In this document: positions 9,940-22,758 of the stretch, in pieces
Layout: every line of letters starts with the position of its first letter
Numbering within the stretch: the first letter of the stretch is position 1
Source: Rana temporaria
Lineage: Eukaryota; Chordata; Amphibia; Anura; Ranidae
NCBI RefSeq assembly: GCF_905171775.1
Contig: NC_053494.1
Coordinates: 129,258,824 to 129,322,823 of the forward strand
Direction of reading: 5' to 3'
DNA length: 64,000 nt
Notes under the pieces: generated by a model
What the model saw: only the letters and a program-made list of their open reading frames with translations
Told to the model about the DNA's origin: nothing
Database searches by the model: none
Made by a program: the position numbers and the translations under genes

Positions 9940-11790
9940 GGAGATGCTCGTGCATGTGCGCACTCCCCATCGAGCGGTGGGTGTTGATTATGCTTGCCAA
10001 TTCAGCCACCTGCACATGGCATTAGGGTGGAACCTGCTGCACCTTCTGGGGGGTATATATGGAGAGATTAGCATCATGGGATTTCTCTCTTCATGTCCCC
10101 ACACCTCACATGTTAAGGACACACATATCATGGTATCATGGTACGTATCATGGTCTTACTTTTCAAAAGCATGCAACATGACACTTATTTCTACACCTGT
10201 GCAATGTAGTTCACGTTGTTTTTATTTTTCATCACAATTTCCCTTTCATTGCTGTCCCCATCAATATTGCTTTGGACTTCTATAGAACCTTACTTTACAT
10301 ATATCTCGATGCCCACATTCATACTTGATTTGCTTGTATACTATGTCAATTTTTTTTTCATTATTTACTACATACACCTATATATTTTAGTTGCCTTTCT
10401 GGGTATATACCTCATTACCAGATATGTCTACATCATTATCTGATTGGGTCATAAACTATATAGACCCTTCACATATATACTATACATATGGTTGGCCTTC
10501 CTAGTACTTATTTGACTACTTAGATATATAATTTTGTTGCAGCTGCCAATCATGTTGGACATTGAGGGACATCAAAGGTTAAACTTTTTGGCTCCCATGT
10601 TATGCTGGCCCTCCATCTGTCCCCTGGGGACTTTGCTGATTCCTTTCCTTTAGCCCTCGAGATAGACACACTTTGCCTCCACCTGTTGGTTGATTGGCTT
10701 TTAAAGCATTCAGCCACCTGCATATGGAGTTATGGTGGAACCTGCCACACCCTCTGGTGGATATAAATGGAGGAATTAGAATCATGGGATCTCTCTCTTC
10801 ATGGCCCCACACTTCACATGCTGAGGACACACAAATTATGTTACGCAGTCTCATGCCACGTACACACGATCGGTTCATCCGATGAAAACGGACCAATGGA
10901 TTTTTTCATCAGATATCCGATGAAGCTGACTTTCATCAGTCGTGCCTACACACCATCAGTTAAAAATCCGATCGTGTCCAACTCGGTGACGTAAAACACA
11001 ACGACGTGCAGAGAAAAATGAAGTTCAATGCTTCCGAGCATGCGTCGACTTGATTCTGAGCATGCATGGATTTTTGACCGATGGATTTCCCCACAGACGA
11101 TCATTTTTGTTCTATTGTTTTTTAACCATCAGAAAGTTTTAAAACAGGTTCTATTTTTTTTCACCGATGGGGGAAAAATACGATGGGGCCCACACACGAT
11201 CGGTTCGTCCGATAAAAACGGTCCATAGGACCGTTTTCATCAGATGAACCGATCGTGTGTACAGGGCATTACTCTTCACTAGCATGCAGCACAACACTTA
11301 TCTCTACACCTGTGCAACAGAGTTTACATGTCACATTTTGTCTGGTTTTGTTTTTATTTTTCATCACAGTCTCCCTTGCTGTCCCCGTTAATATTGCTGT
11401 CTCTGTTAATATTGCTGTGCACCTCACTCACCATCTGTCTCCATGCCCACACTTATACTTGATTTGCTTGTATACTATGTATACTTTTTTCATTATTTTC
11501 TACATACACCTACATATATGGTTAACTTTCCAGGTATCTACCTCATTACCAGATAGGTCTATAATGTTACCTGATTGAGTTATACGCTTTTTCATGCAGC
11601 TGCAAATGATGTTGGACATTGAGGGAAATCAAAGGTCACACTCTTTGGCTCCCAAGTTATGCTTGCCCTCCATCTGTCCCCTAGTGGATCTTTGCTGATT
11701 CCTTCCCTTCAGCTCCCGGGATAGACATACCTCGCCGCCACCTGTTGGTTCAATGGCTTTTGAGATGTTGGCTCAGTCCATATGTGAGTA
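9940..11790 (+). repeat. Diverged ~650-bp tandem repeat, about 2.5 units
   Basis: The block starting CAGCCACCTGCACATGG near 10000 recurs from about 10710. The block starting AGCTGCCAATCATGTTGG near 10541 recurs near 11600. Removing the MITE at 10854-11268 leaves a period of about 650 bp. Units are moderately diverged and carry no conserved reading frame. They resemble a tandem terminal region of a retroelement, perhaps PLE-like given the degenerate hammerhead-like motif just downstream, but this is not established. Confidence 0.6.
10854..11268. mobile_element. PIF/Harbinger-type MITE
   Basis: Inverted ends read TGCCACGTACACACGATCGG and the near-complement of that at the right. Flanking triplets are TCA (10851-10853) and TTA (11269-11271), compatible with a mutated TWA duplication. 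The element interrupts the second ~650-bp tandem unit, whose two halves match the first unit on either side. There is no coding capacity. It belongs to the same family as the elements at 17339, 21119, 22388 and 25365. Confidence 0.75.
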
Positions 11791-11889
11791 TGGGATCTAT
11801 TTCTGGAAGGTTCCCCTATTTACTGTATTTATTTTTATGTTATATATTTCTCATTTACATTTTTATTCTATAGATACACTGTATTTACA

Positions 11890-11945
11890 TGTACTCCTGA
11901 AGAAGCAGGCAGCGACTCGTGAAACGCATCGTTTACGATGCCTGT
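11890..11945 (+). other. Degenerate hammerhead-like motif
   Basis: CTGAAGA at 11897-11903 and GAAAC at 11921-11925 have hammerhead spacing. They are followed by a perfect hairpin, GCATCG-TTTA-CGATGC. The base after the hairpin does not supply the required U16.1 and cleavage nucleotide, and stem I is poor. It may be a decayed PLE terminal ribozyme. Confidence 0.3.
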
Positions 11946-12933
11946 GTATCATTGAACAATTCTAAATATATATGTATGTGGTCGCTTGGTAATGTTGTGT
12001 TTTATCACTGCCATGTGGTTTGCCACCTCTGTTCATGCATTTCATATATGATGAATGTTATACAATGTTTATAACTTTATAAACCATGTTTACTTTTTAT
12101 ACTCTCATTGACCTTTTTGTGCTCACCTCATTTAAAGTCCCACGGGCGTAATTCTTCTTTGTTGCATTTAATTTGGGAAAAGAGGTATGTCATTGACAAC
12201 ACCAGACTATTTTCTTTTCTTTTGTCCCTGTACTAATGATACTGACAGGGAAGGGATTAACAGCAGGTTCCAGTCAAAGGGTTAAGTGTGTTTCTAGCAA
12301 GTGCTTACTCACTGTGTGGGAGGAACTTCTACTAAGGGAAGGCATAGATCCGTGTTCCTGCTTAGCAGGAAAATCTGTTACTTTTTCTATATACAGTTGA
12401 TCTAACTGTTTATCACCAGCAGCTATTTCCAGATCTGCCAGCGCAAACTCTACTTTGTTTAATAACTGATCTTTTCTGACTTTTATGAAACATGATATAC
12501 TGTATGATGAAGCAAATTACCCTATTCATTCCAATTTTCTGCATTACAAGTGATGAGACAAACATACCCAGGTTAATTCCTATTAACAGAGCCATCATGG
12601 GTTCTGTTAGTGAGCTAATGAGGACCTATTTATTAGAAAAATATCCAACTAATTGAAATTCAGGTTCTGATCCAACATCTGAATTGCAAACATCACCTGG
12701 TAATATTTTTAAATACATCCCAAGATACTTTTCTGTTAAAGAATTGTAGCTACAGTAACCTTGTTATCACATCATACTGACACTTTGAACTAATTATTAT
12801 CACATCATAATGTGTTAAATGAATTGAAGTTTAAAATTATTTTAGTTCAGACACTCTTTGTAAAAGATTAACCTACAAGATAACATATTAGCAAGTAGTA
12901 ATCACTAAATGTAGACTCCAAAGACAGAGAAAT
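11946..12933. other. Unassigned sequence
   Basis: No protein-like frame, terminal inverted repeat or tandem array was recognised in this kilobase. Composition is ordinary AT-rich intergenic DNA. Confidence 0.4.
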
Positions 12934-13283
12934 TGAGGGCCAGATTCACAAACAGCGGTGCAAATTAAGTTACTCAAAATGTATGTCATTTAAGTTACGG
13001 CGCCTTAATTTTGTGTCGTAAGTGCCGTATCCACAGCGCATTTGCGCCCAAAATTGCGCAAGCATAACTTAAATCCAGAGGCGTAAGGCGGGGTTATTGC
13101 AAGTGGGAAGGAAGTGGGCGTGCTCCATTGTAATGAGCCGTGACCCCATGCAAATGAAGGGCCGGCCGTACTGCGCATGCGCACACGAATCTGCACCTCA
13201 CTGGGCATGTGCAGAACTCGGCTCGGCGCAATCAGTGAGATAGGTAAAAGGCCAAGCGTACTTAGTTTGAGAATCGCCCTGTG

Positions 13284-13290
13284 TATAAAT
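13284..13290 (+). promoter_or_regulatory. TATA box of the Myb/SANT-like gene, copy 1
   Basis: TATAAAT lies about 375 bp upstream of the start codon at 13664. The surrounding sequence (GTGTATAAATAGCCCC) is conserved in copy 2 at two places, with TATAAAAAG instead. Conservation between distant copies supports a real core promoter. Confidence 0.55.
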
Positions 13291-13663
13291 AGCCCCAGAC
13301 AAACACACTTCCCTTGCAAAAGTACATCCCTGTGTTCCCCTTTCCTAGAGAAAGTTGCTTCTGCTCTGTCGTCTGTTGGTGTGTGTTGGTGAGTTTAGTG
13401 TTAGATAAACGTTTTGGAGGAGTAGTAGAGTGTAGTAGCTGTGTTTTTTCTGAGTGTATTTTCTGTGTGTTTTTTCTGATTGTTTTTTTTCTGAGTGTAT
13501 TTTCTGTTTGTTTTTTCCGTGTTTGTTTTTGAATTTGTATTAGCTGTCTGCTTGTGTGGTTTGTTTTTTTGTGTGTGTTTGTTGTGTGAGTATTTGTGTT
13601 TGTTTGTTGTGTGAGTATTTGTGTTTGTTTGTTGTGTTTTGTTGGTGCTGAGTGGTGGGTGTT

Positions 13664-14990
13664 ATGGCACCGAAGAGCAGGAAGCTGAATTTTTCTGTCG
13701 CAGAGAAGCAGATACTTGCTCGGGTTATCACCAGATGGGCGTTATTTGCATGGCCCTGAGAGCCGGAACACCCCCCCGGCCAGGAAGAAGGAGATCATTA
13801 AAAAAATCACAGATCAGATCAATGCGGCGGGGGGGGGGACGAGGACCCCCGGTGGGATTCAAAAGAAGATCAACGATCTTAAGAGCCTGGTCTGGGACAA
13901 GATGGCCAAAATACATGCCCATGCCATGGGCACTGGAGGAGGCCCACCCTGCTCCGTCAGGCTGACTGAGGAGGAATGGGCAGTGGCCCGGTGTTTCCAC
14001 CCACAGCAGGTGGTGGGCCTGCCTTTCAATCTGATTCTCCTGTGAGGCCAGGTAATTTTTGGGTTTTTCTATCTGGTGATTAGCATGTGTGGGTGGGGGA
14101 AGGGAAGATGTGCCAAGTGTGTGGATCCTCCAACCTGTGAATGCTTTGTGTCCTCCACAGATGGCCAGGAGATTGCTGGGCCATCAGGCCAGGCTGCACC
14201 ATCCCCAGGACAAGAGGATGCTGAGGAGCCCTAAAAATGGCAGGAGTCCCCAGGGGAGGGGAGTGGCCACACCTCCCCTCATGAGGAGGTTGAGGGGGGG
14301 AGGATGAGGGGGGAGGCTGAGGATGAAGATATGGAGATTGCCAGGGAAATCCTTTTGGCCTTGGATGTGGTTCACTCTGAGGCTACCCCTGTGGCTGGCA
14401 GCAGTCAGGCCTCCATCAGGGGTAGCCCCTCCCACTCCTCCCCCAACAGGCCTCCACCCACAAGGGTCTCTCTCTCCCCTCCTCCCAGGCCACAAGACTC
14501 ATCTTCAGGCAGGATGGCGACCCAGAGGACCAGGGGGGGGGGCCGAGTGTCTGCCGGCCAGCCTGCAGAGGGACAATGCCCGGCAGACCCGCTATCTGGG
14601 TCAGATCAACCAGACTCTGACCCAGATGGAGGACAGCCTTGGCTCAATTAAGGAGTCACTCACTGATGTGGCCACAAACTCCTTGACGGTCATCACATGC
14701 ATTTGTGACCTGCAGACCGCCACAACAGGCATGGCCCAGGAGGTGAGTGCCCTGACCGAGGCTGTCCAGGACAATACCCGGGCTGTCCTCACAATCAGTC
14801 TGAACAGAATTGCAGTGGCCTTGGAGGGCAGGCCAGCAGGAGGACAGTCACCAGGGGAGGCTTCTCCTTCCCCTGCTCACCCCCCCATGAGTCTCCTCCT
14901 TCCCCTGCTCACCCCCCCCAGGAGTCTCCCCTGGTTGGCCGTGGCCATGCCCGTGGACGGCCCAGGCATAGCTTTCGCCGCCGCCATTAA
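13664..14990 (+). pseudogene. Myb/SANT-like DNA-binding protein of a Harbinger element (copy 1, frameshifted)
   Basis: ATG at 13664 begins MAPKSRKLNFSVAEKQILAR. The frame is then lost, and the homologous protein continues one frame over as GRYLHGPESRNTPPARKK and TPGGIQKKINDLKSLVWDKM. Together these resemble the Myb_DNA-bind_5 type domain of NAIF1 and TSNARE1-like proteins, which help Harbinger transposases bind DNA and enter the nucleus. A GT-AG intron of 109 bp is predicted at 14052-14160. Exon 2 encodes an acidic Ser/Pro-rich linker, a heptad-rich segment (QINQTLTQMEDSLGSIKESL) and a basic tail near 14960. A stop in the linker (about 14233) and several frame changes make it nonfunctional. 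Relationship to TSNARE1-like genes is from recalled family features. Confidence 0.7.
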
Positions 14991-15866
14991 CTTTTGGGGT
15001 ACTTTTTTTGTTTTGTTATTATACTGTACTTATGATTTGTTTTATGTGTGTGAATGATGTGTGAATGTGGGGGTGGCATTCCTGATTAAATAAGGGTGTC
15101 ACCCTCAGTTTTGGTGGAGTAGGGATCCCCAGGACCAGGGAGAAGTGATCCCAGGTCCATGTGAATGGTGTATGAATGCACAGTGACATAATTGGAGCCG
15201 TGGCATGGCGTTACTGCTCCCAAGTACCATTGGAGGTACTTGGATCTAATCCAATTAGATGTGCATGTGATGTGTCTGTGCTAGGGACCACAGTGGGTGT
15301 GCATGCATGCATTCTCATTGTGACATGATTAATGTGTGTGTTTACTGTGCAAAGATGCATTCTGCGAGGTGTCTCCTGACTGCTGTTCCCTCAGAAGAGG
15401 GGGTACCCTCGGTTACTAAAGTCACTAGTATAGTTATGAGCATGGATGCCCCTGGCATGTTGGCATACAGATTGTTGTCCTGCAAGTGTGTGTGCTCAGC
15501 TCTTCCTTAATGGTGTTGCTTTAGCTGACCTTTACACGGCTGGTGTAAAATTAGGGCACCTTTTATAAAGTGTAATTTTACACCATGAAACTAGCAGAAG
15601 CGAACAGGGCGTAATCTACGCTGCACACACTTAATTTTGCCTTATCTCCCTCATTTGCATCTTTGCCTATCAAAACAGCGGTGTGTCTAGCGTATTTTGC
15701 GCGCGAGGAAGCGCCGGTGTAATTCTTTTAGGTAGGACGGAAAAAAATGGATTTCAGGCGTATCTCGTTTTGAGGATACGGCGCAAAGATACGCGCGGCG
15801 CATTTTTCAATTACGCCGCGCATCTCGAGTTAAGACGGCGCATCTGCTTTGTGAATCTGGCCCTGA

Positions 15867-16219
15867 GTTTTTAAGATTCAGGAAACTAGAAACAGGCATA
15901 TATAGATAACAAATTATGAATTTTACTGAAAACAAAAACTTAAAGTGGTTGTAAATGCTGAAGGTTTTTGAAAGCTGCGCTAGTTTCCTTGCAAAAAGTG
16001 TAGCTACTAGCTCAGTATATTGATGTGTGGGACTTTATTAAATAAAGTGTTGATTTTACACTATGGAGAGCATGTGTACTCTTTACATATGTGACTGGGA
16101 TGTTTGAACTGATGAGAGCCTGTGGCTGACATTGAAGATCGGGGATATACTCAATGTGGTACTTCAGTGCTTGGAAGAAGTGAAAGAATATTCATTATAA
16201 AGCTGTTTTTGACCACTCT
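15867..16219. other. Unassigned sequence with a fragment of the TTAAAGTGGTTGTAAA repeat
   Basis: TTAAAGTGGTTGTAAA-type sequence near 15941 resembles the end of the repeat found at 23545-24002, but no second end is visible here. The rest shows no recognisable feature. Confidence 0.35.
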
Positions 16220-16223
16220 TTAA

Positions 16224-17290
16224 CCTCTTGCTGACCATCCTACGTACATTTCCTGCAGGGCGGCAGCTCCTGTGCATAGAATTACTTATAGGTTTGTAAA
16301 TTTTGCACGTCCGGGTCTGGGACACGCCATAGACGACCCACTCCTGCTTGCTGTAATTGGACATAGCGGGATCCAGTCAGCGGGATCGTTTGAGGCACAA
16401 GCAGAATGGTGATCTGCCTATGCAAACAAGGCACATCGCCAGTGATCGCTCCTTTCCCATAGTACAAGCACCCCTACACAGTAATCACTCCCTAGGAACA
16501 CATTTACCCCTTTGATCGCCCTGATGTTAACCCCTTTCCCTGACAGTGTCATTAGTGCAGTGACAGTGATTTTTTTTTAGCACTGATCACTGCATTAGTG
16601 TCACTGGTTCCCAATAACTTGTCAAGACTGTCAGTTAGTATCTAATTTATCCACGGCAATATCGCAGTCCTGCTATAGGTCGTTGAATGCTGCCATTACT
16701 AGCTAAAAACAAACCCTTTGATTTCCCCTGTTAACCCCTTCCCAGCCAGTGTCGTCAGTATGGTGACAGTGCATATTATTAGCACTGATCATTGTATTGT
16801 CAAAAGTGTCATAATTATTCGTTAGTGTCCAATTTGTCTGCTGCTATATCGCAGTCCCACTATAAGTCGCTGATCATTACTAGTAGAAAAAGAAAAAATA
16901 AATAAAAATTCCATAAATCTATTTCAGTTTGTAGATGCTTCAACTTTTGCGTAAACTAATCAACATACACTTATTGGGATTTTTTTACCAAAAATATGTA
17001 ACAGAATAAATATTAGTCTAAATTGATGAAGAGATTAGATTTTTTCCATATTTTTCTTGGATATGTTTTATAGCAGAAAGTAAAAAATATTTATAGCGCA
17101 AAACAAAAAAAATCCACTGGTGATCAAATACCACCAAAAGAAAGCTCTATTTGTGGGGAAAAAACAACAACATACATTTTATTTGGGTACAGCGTCACAT
17201 GTCTGCACAATTGTCAGTTAAAATAACAGTGCCGAATAGCAAAAAATGGCCTGGTCATGAAGGGAGGGGGACCTTCCGGAGCTGAAGTGG
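16224..17290. mobile_element. piggyBac-derived MITE
   Basis: TTAA flanks both ends (16220-16223 and 17291-17294). The termini CCTCTTGCTGACC and, reading inward from the right, CCACTTCAGC resemble the autonomous piggyBac ends at 31475 and 37308. The right portion contains the CAAATACCACCAAAAGAAAG segment shared with 37146-37165 in the autonomous element. There is no transposase frame. Confidence 0.8.
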
Positions 17291-17338
17291 TTAATTTGAG
17301 GGTCAACTTCATTTGGTAAGCTCCCTAATGCCGCCTAC

Positions 17339-17748
17339 ACACAATCGGTCAAACCGATGAGAGCGGTCTGATGGACCGTTTTCATCAGACCAAACCGATC
17401 GTGTGTAGGCCCCATCGGTTATTTATCTATCTGTTAAAAAAATTAAATCTTGTTTTAAATTTAACCAATGGATACCTAACCGATAGAAAAAAAACGATCG
17501 TTTGTAGGCACGTCCATCGGTTAAAAATCCACGCATGCTCAGAATCAAGTCGACGCATGCTTGGAAACATTGAACTTGTTTTTTTTTCAGCACGTCGTTG
17601 TGTTTTACGTCACCGCGTTCTGACACAATTGTTTTTTTTAGCTGATGGTGTGTAGGCACGACTGACCATCAGTCTGTTTCATCGGTTAACCGATGGAAAA
17701 ATCCATCAGACCGTTTTCATCGGATGGACCGATTGTGTGTACGTGGCA
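17339..17748. mobile_element. PIF/Harbinger-type MITE with TAA duplication
   Basis: TAA occurs at 17336-17338 and 17749-17751. Inverted ends are TGCCGCCTACACACAATCGG at the left and the near-complement at the right. Internal sequence includes the ACGCATGC/GTCGACGCATGC block shared with the family members at 10854 and 21119. It is noncoding. Confidence 0.85.
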
Positions 17749-17751
17749 TAA

Positions 17752-18715
17752 TACTTACCCTAGCCTGATCGTTATCTAGCGATCTGCACAATAGCATCTG
17801 CTCTCTTGGGTCTCTGCCTCCTCATTGTCTGAGAGACAGCAGCGAAAGGCATTGGATCTCACTGCTGTCAATCACAGCCAGTGAGGAGGGAGCGGGGGCG
17901 GGGCCAAGCCCCATTCTGTGTGTCTTATGGACAAAGAGTGGGGCTCGGGAAAGAGCATGCCATAGTGCCCCCATAGCAAGTGGCTTGCTATGGGGGCATT
18001 CAGAGAAGAGGAGGAGCCAGGAGAGCCAACAGGGGGACATGAGAAGAGGGAGAGCAGGGCTGCTCTGTGCAAAACCATTGCACAGAGCAGGTAAGTGTAA
18101 CAGGTTTGTTATTAAAAAATATATATTGTACCTTTTAATATCACTTTCAATGTCATTAGTAAATGTTTGTAGTTGGGTGGACATTATAAACTGGTCCTAC
18201 CAGATATTTTTGTATGGTTAAGGTTGTATATTTTGAGCTGGCCCCAGGATATACTGTATATAGGTGAACCTGACAGAATGAGACAAATGGCTTTCTCCAA
18301 GTCTATGCTAAATATGATAATTCTACTGGGCAAACACTGTGAAAAAGACTGTGGTAGAAATGTATCTATTTGGTCAAACAACAAGGCAATGCTGAAATAA
18401 GAGCAAGGAGTCTGGCTGTGAAACAGATGCATTTAAATCTGAAATCCATTCAGCAATAAAAAAAATCGCAAAGCAAGGATTAAAGGCTAAGTTCTGCAGG
18501 AAGAAAGTTTGCATTTTTTTTTCACATACATTTTCTCAGCATTGCACCCTCAATGACAGGATTGTGGGTGCAATGTCGGGCTCCTGCATACACTGCCTAT
18601 ACCCTATATGAGCTGTCAGTTTGAAAGTTGCACGGTGTGTGAATCCACTACAAGGGTGCTGATCAGTCATTCAAAGCACACTTCAATGTTTTTCATTGAA
18701 CACATAGGGGTTGTT
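17752..18715. repeat. GC-rich repeat fragment followed by unassigned sequence
   Basis: The first 350 bp resemble the GC-rich core of the repeat at 23545-24002 (shared CTGTCAATCACAGC context). The segment 18615-18719 is a near reverse complement of 24166-24280, so the two loci share an older repeat. No coding signal was recognised. Confidence 0.45.
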
Positions 18716-18719
18716 TTAA

Positions 18720-20010
18720 CCGCTTCCAGCAACCGCCATTATACTGCGCAAATCGCTATAGGTGTGCGGCGGCTGCTTAAAAAGCAATAGCAGGTGCCGG
18801 AGCCGATGCGTGTGACCGGCGGCCGTGATGTCCACTGGTCACCCGTGATCCCTCCACAGAGACCACTAGTGATCAGGAACAGCGATCTCTCGCTACTCAC
18901 AGTCAGTAAACTCCCCCCACAGTTAGAAACACCTCCCTAGGGAACACTTAAGCCTTTGATTGTCCCCTAGTGTTAACCCTTTCCCTGCCAGTGTCATTTA
19001 TACAGTAATCAGTGGCTATTTTTATATTTCAATGTTTTTATTGAAAGAATCCAGTAATAACACAAGTACCACTTCAGCCCTGTACCATTTGGTTTCCCAA
19101 AGACCAGAGCACTTTTTGCGATTCGGCACTCCGTCGCTTTAACTGACAATTGTGCAGTCGTGCGACGTGGCTCCCAAACAAAATTTATGTCCTTTTTTTC
19201 CCCCACAAATAGAGCTTTATTTTGGTGTTATTTGATCACCTTTGCGTTTTTTATTTTTTGTGCTATAAACAAAAAAAGAGTGATAATTTAATTTAGAGAA
19301 AAAAGCAATATGTTTTACTTTTTGCTATAATAAATATCCCCAAAAATATATAAAAAAAAATGTTTTTCCTCAGTTTAGGCTGATACGTATTCTTCTAAAT
19401 ATTTTTGGGTAAGATAAATCACAATAAGCACTTATTGATTAGTTTGCGCAAAAGTTATAGCGTCTACAAAAAAAGGGATCGTTTTATGGCATTTTTATTA
19501 ATGTTTTTTTTTTTACTAGTAATGGCGGCGATCAGCAATTTTTATCATGACTGCGACATTATGGTAAACGCTTCGAACACTTTTGATGCCTTTTTGGGAC
19601 CATTGTCATTTATACAGCGATCAGTGCTATAAAAATGCACTGATTACTGTAAAAATGACACTGGCAGTGAAGGGGTTAAGTGTGTCCTAGGGATGTGTTC
19701 TAACTGTAGCGGGGATGGGTTACGTGTGACACGACACTGATCACCACTCCCGATTACAGGGAGCTGTGATCAGTGTCCTTGTCACTAGGCAGAATGGGGA
19801 AATGCTTGTTTACATTAGCATTTCCCCATTCTTCCTCTCCGTGAGATGATCGTGGACATCGAGTCCGCGGAACCCACGGTCACACTCACGGAGCTCGCGG
19901 CGTGTGCACGCCCACAATGCCGTGTCTTAAAGGGCAACATATATATACGTTGATCTTCCCAGCCGTGCCATTTTGATAACATATATCAGTGTGAGCCAGT
20001 CAGCAAGTGG
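18720..20010. mobile_element. piggyBac-derived MITE
   Basis: TTAA at 18716-18719 and 20011-20014 flanks termini CCGCTTCCAGC and, from the right inward, CCACTTGCTGAC. The interior contains the reverse complement of the AGAGCTTTATTTTGGTGTT-type block and the GATCAGTG-rich terminal segments typical of this family. It is noncoding. Confidence 0.78.
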
Positions 20011-21118
20011 TTAAACAGAGTTCACCTCTCAAACTGTCATAGTGCCAGACACATTAATACAGAAAATATGAACAGGCCAAAATAAAATGGTCCATGAATA
20101 TAAGGGAACAAACAATAATCATGGGATGTTCTTAGATAAATCTCATAAGATTAGGAAGTCCAACAGACTATATCAGGAAGTAATAAACATATACTTTATC
20201 TACTAGAGAACTATTGTAATCAATAGTCAAAATTGTAACTACTGTATGTGCAATAAAGTGCAGGAACCTGAGTATGGTACGAAAAGAGAAACAGGGGGGG
20301 GGGGGGTTATGGAAGGGAAATAGTGGATAAGGGGAAAAGGGGAAACAAGGAATCCTCATACCAATTCCTGAGAATATCTGCAAAGTCAAAACTTTAATAA
20401 AGCTCTAAAGGTTACCCAACATATATTTGAGTTAAACAACAGAAACTGGGGGGGGGGGAGTAGGAGTAGGAGAGCAAGCTCAGCCCGAAGCTCATTAAAG
20501 AACCAAGTAATTATGGAGTATGTGAGTGAGTTTATCATTAACCATAATTCAGTTAACTTTATTCTTAACACATTCCAGGGGAATAACCAGTTGTTTCCAG
20601 TGTCGAGCAACTGTGATCCTTGCCGCTAACAGTATATATGTGATTAATTTTATTGATTTCCTGGGCACTTCATCAGGAAAGGTATGGAACGGAGCAACCT
20701 CTGGAGATTTACGGATGTTCACCTCCATCACTGAATTTTTTTAATCAAATATCCAAATCCAAAACCTAGTCACCAAGAGGCACTGCCACCAGATATGATG
20801 CATTGTCCCCTACTGACCACAGTGTCGAAAACAATTAGGTGATGTGGAAAAATGCATTTAGCCACCTGAGTAGGGACCAGGTACCAACGCAAAATTGTTT
20901 TATAGTTTCCTTTAATTAGTGTGGTATTGATAGAAACTTTGTATAAAGAGTAGGCAATGTCCTGCCACTCAGATAGATTCAAAGTAAGATTCAGGTATTT
21001 TTCCCACTGGTTCATATAGGAGAGTTTTGAATTCGGTTTAGGGAGGCATACACTGCAGATATTCGTCTTTTCAAAAGATCTCTTGCCTGGCAAGACAACT
21101 CAAAAGTTGTAAGTGTAA

Positions 21119-21538
21119 GGCCCCGTACACACGGTCGTTCCAAACCGATGAGAATGGTCCGACGGACCGTTTTCATCGGTTCACCGATGAAGTTGCCTGA
21201 TGGTCTGATGTGCGTAAACACCATTGTTCCAAAAACCAATCGGGTCAGAACGCGGTGACGTCAAACACACGACGTGCTGCATAAAATGAAGTTCAATGCT
21301 TCCAAGCATGCGTCGACTTGATTCTGAGCATGCGCGGGTTTTGAACCGATGCTTTTCTGTACTAACCATCGGTTTGGACCGATCGGGCAGCGGTCCATCG
21401 GTTTGGTTTTGAAGCATGTTTTAAAATTTTGGACCGAAGGAAAACAGACCGATGGGCTATACACACGGTCGGTTTGGACCGATGAAACTGAACCTCGGTC
21501 CATTCTCATCGGTTTTGTCCGACCGTGTGTACGGGGCC
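21119..21538. mobile_element. PIF/Harbinger-type MITE with TAA duplication
   Basis: TAA is present at 21116-21118 and 21539-21541. Ends are GGCCCCGTACACACGGTCG at the left and the exact-type complement CGACC...ACGGGGCC at the right. It interrupts the C-terminal coding remnant of the minus-strand L1. It is noncoding. Confidence 0.88.
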
Positions 21539-22387
21539 TAAGTGGCTCAACTATTAGATTAAGTTTGTTTTTGACAAAGGAAACAATTTTATTATATTGG
21601 AATAGTTTACTAACAGGTATCTGCATATGGTCTTTAAAATGTTGTAGAGTGTACCTGGGTTCCATTAAGGTAATCAACAATTGTTAGCAGCCCCTTATTA
21701 AGCCACCATTGAAATGTTTTTGGCACCAATCCCAGTGGGAACTCCGGGTTGCAGAAGATCAGAGCCAACGGCGTGTGTAAGGATGATAATGATGCACAGT
21801 GACGTACTCTGTCCCAGACCGCTAATGAATGAGCTAAGGTAGGGCTAAAATATAGGAGAGCGTAGGCGGTTAGGGAGTCACATCAAAGATCCTATGGCCA
21901 AGGAGTGACAGGAGAGTGCTTTGAGTGGGACCCAAAGAGCTGTGGGACCCTTAGCTGTAGTATAGGCAAATTGGACTATTTTAGTGACTTGAAAGTAGTT
22001 TTGTTGATTAGGCAGACCAAGACCACCCTTTAGTTTTGGGGTATATATTATCTGTTTGTTCAGTCGAGGTCTTCTATCGGTTTGTGAGCTCTGTAAATCT
22101 TTGTCTGGACTGTCACCAGTAAGGTTCTAAAATAATAAAGTATCCTGGGTAAAAGCATCATTTTGACAGTTGAGTTAATTCTGCCAAACTACGATAAAGA
22201 ATAGTCTGCCCAACGGGGAATGTTCTCCTTAGGTTTTTTTTAAACAATGGAAAAAAATTAGCTTTATAAAGTGTCTCAATAGAAGATGTTAATTGAACTC
22301 CTAAATATGAAAGAGAATGTGATGCCCATTGAAAGTTGTAACTATCCCAGAGGGCCTGTACTATTGAGGGAGGTAATGAGACTCTAA

Positions 22388-22758
22388 TGCCGCGTACACA
22401 CGGTCGTTTTTCGGCATGAAAAAAAATGAAATTTTTAAAAACGTCATTTAAAATCATCGTGTGTGGGCTTCACATCATTTTTCGGCTTCTGAAAAATGAC
22501 AAAAAAATATTCGAACATGCTGCATTTTTTAATGTTGTTTTTTCAAATGTCGTTTTTCAGGTTGTAAAAAATGATCGTGTGTGGACTAAAACGACGTTTT
22601 AAACCCGCGCATGCCCAGAAGCGAGTTATGAGACGGGAGCGCTCGTTCTGGTAAAACTACCATTCATAATGGAGTAAGCACATTCATCACGCTGTAACAG
22701 ACAAAAAAGTGCGAATCGTCTTTTTTTCATGCCGAAAAACGACCGTGTGTACGCGGCA
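22388..22758. mobile_element. PIF/Harbinger-type MITE with TAA duplication
   Basis: TAA occurs at 22385-22387 and 22759-22761. Ends are TGCCGCGTACACACGGTCG and its complement, extended by TTTTTCGGCATG-type subterminal repeats on both sides. The interior is AT-rich and noncoding. It interrupts the L1 ORF2 remnant. Confidence 0.88.

Larger units (their letters stand above)
12937..15863 (+). mobile_element. Harbinger-type element carrying a Myb/SANT-like gene, copy 1
   Basis: Ends are GGGCCAGATTCACAAA at the left and its complement TTTGTGAATCTGGCCC at the right. TGA triplets flank them (12934-12936 and 15864-15866). The 3-bp duplication and the internal Myb/SANT-like gene point to PIF/Harbinger. 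No DDE transposase frame is present in 2.9 kb, so movement would need a transposase supplied elsewhere. Subterminal regions share GCGCA/ACGCC-rich sequence with the short MITEs at 27851, 39439 and 52040. Copy 2 is at 56481-59899. Confidence 0.8.

Noticed and set aside
11890..11945. Working hammerhead ribozyme
   Set aside because: Core strings are present but the cleavage nucleotide and stem I do not fit; kept only as a degenerate motif.
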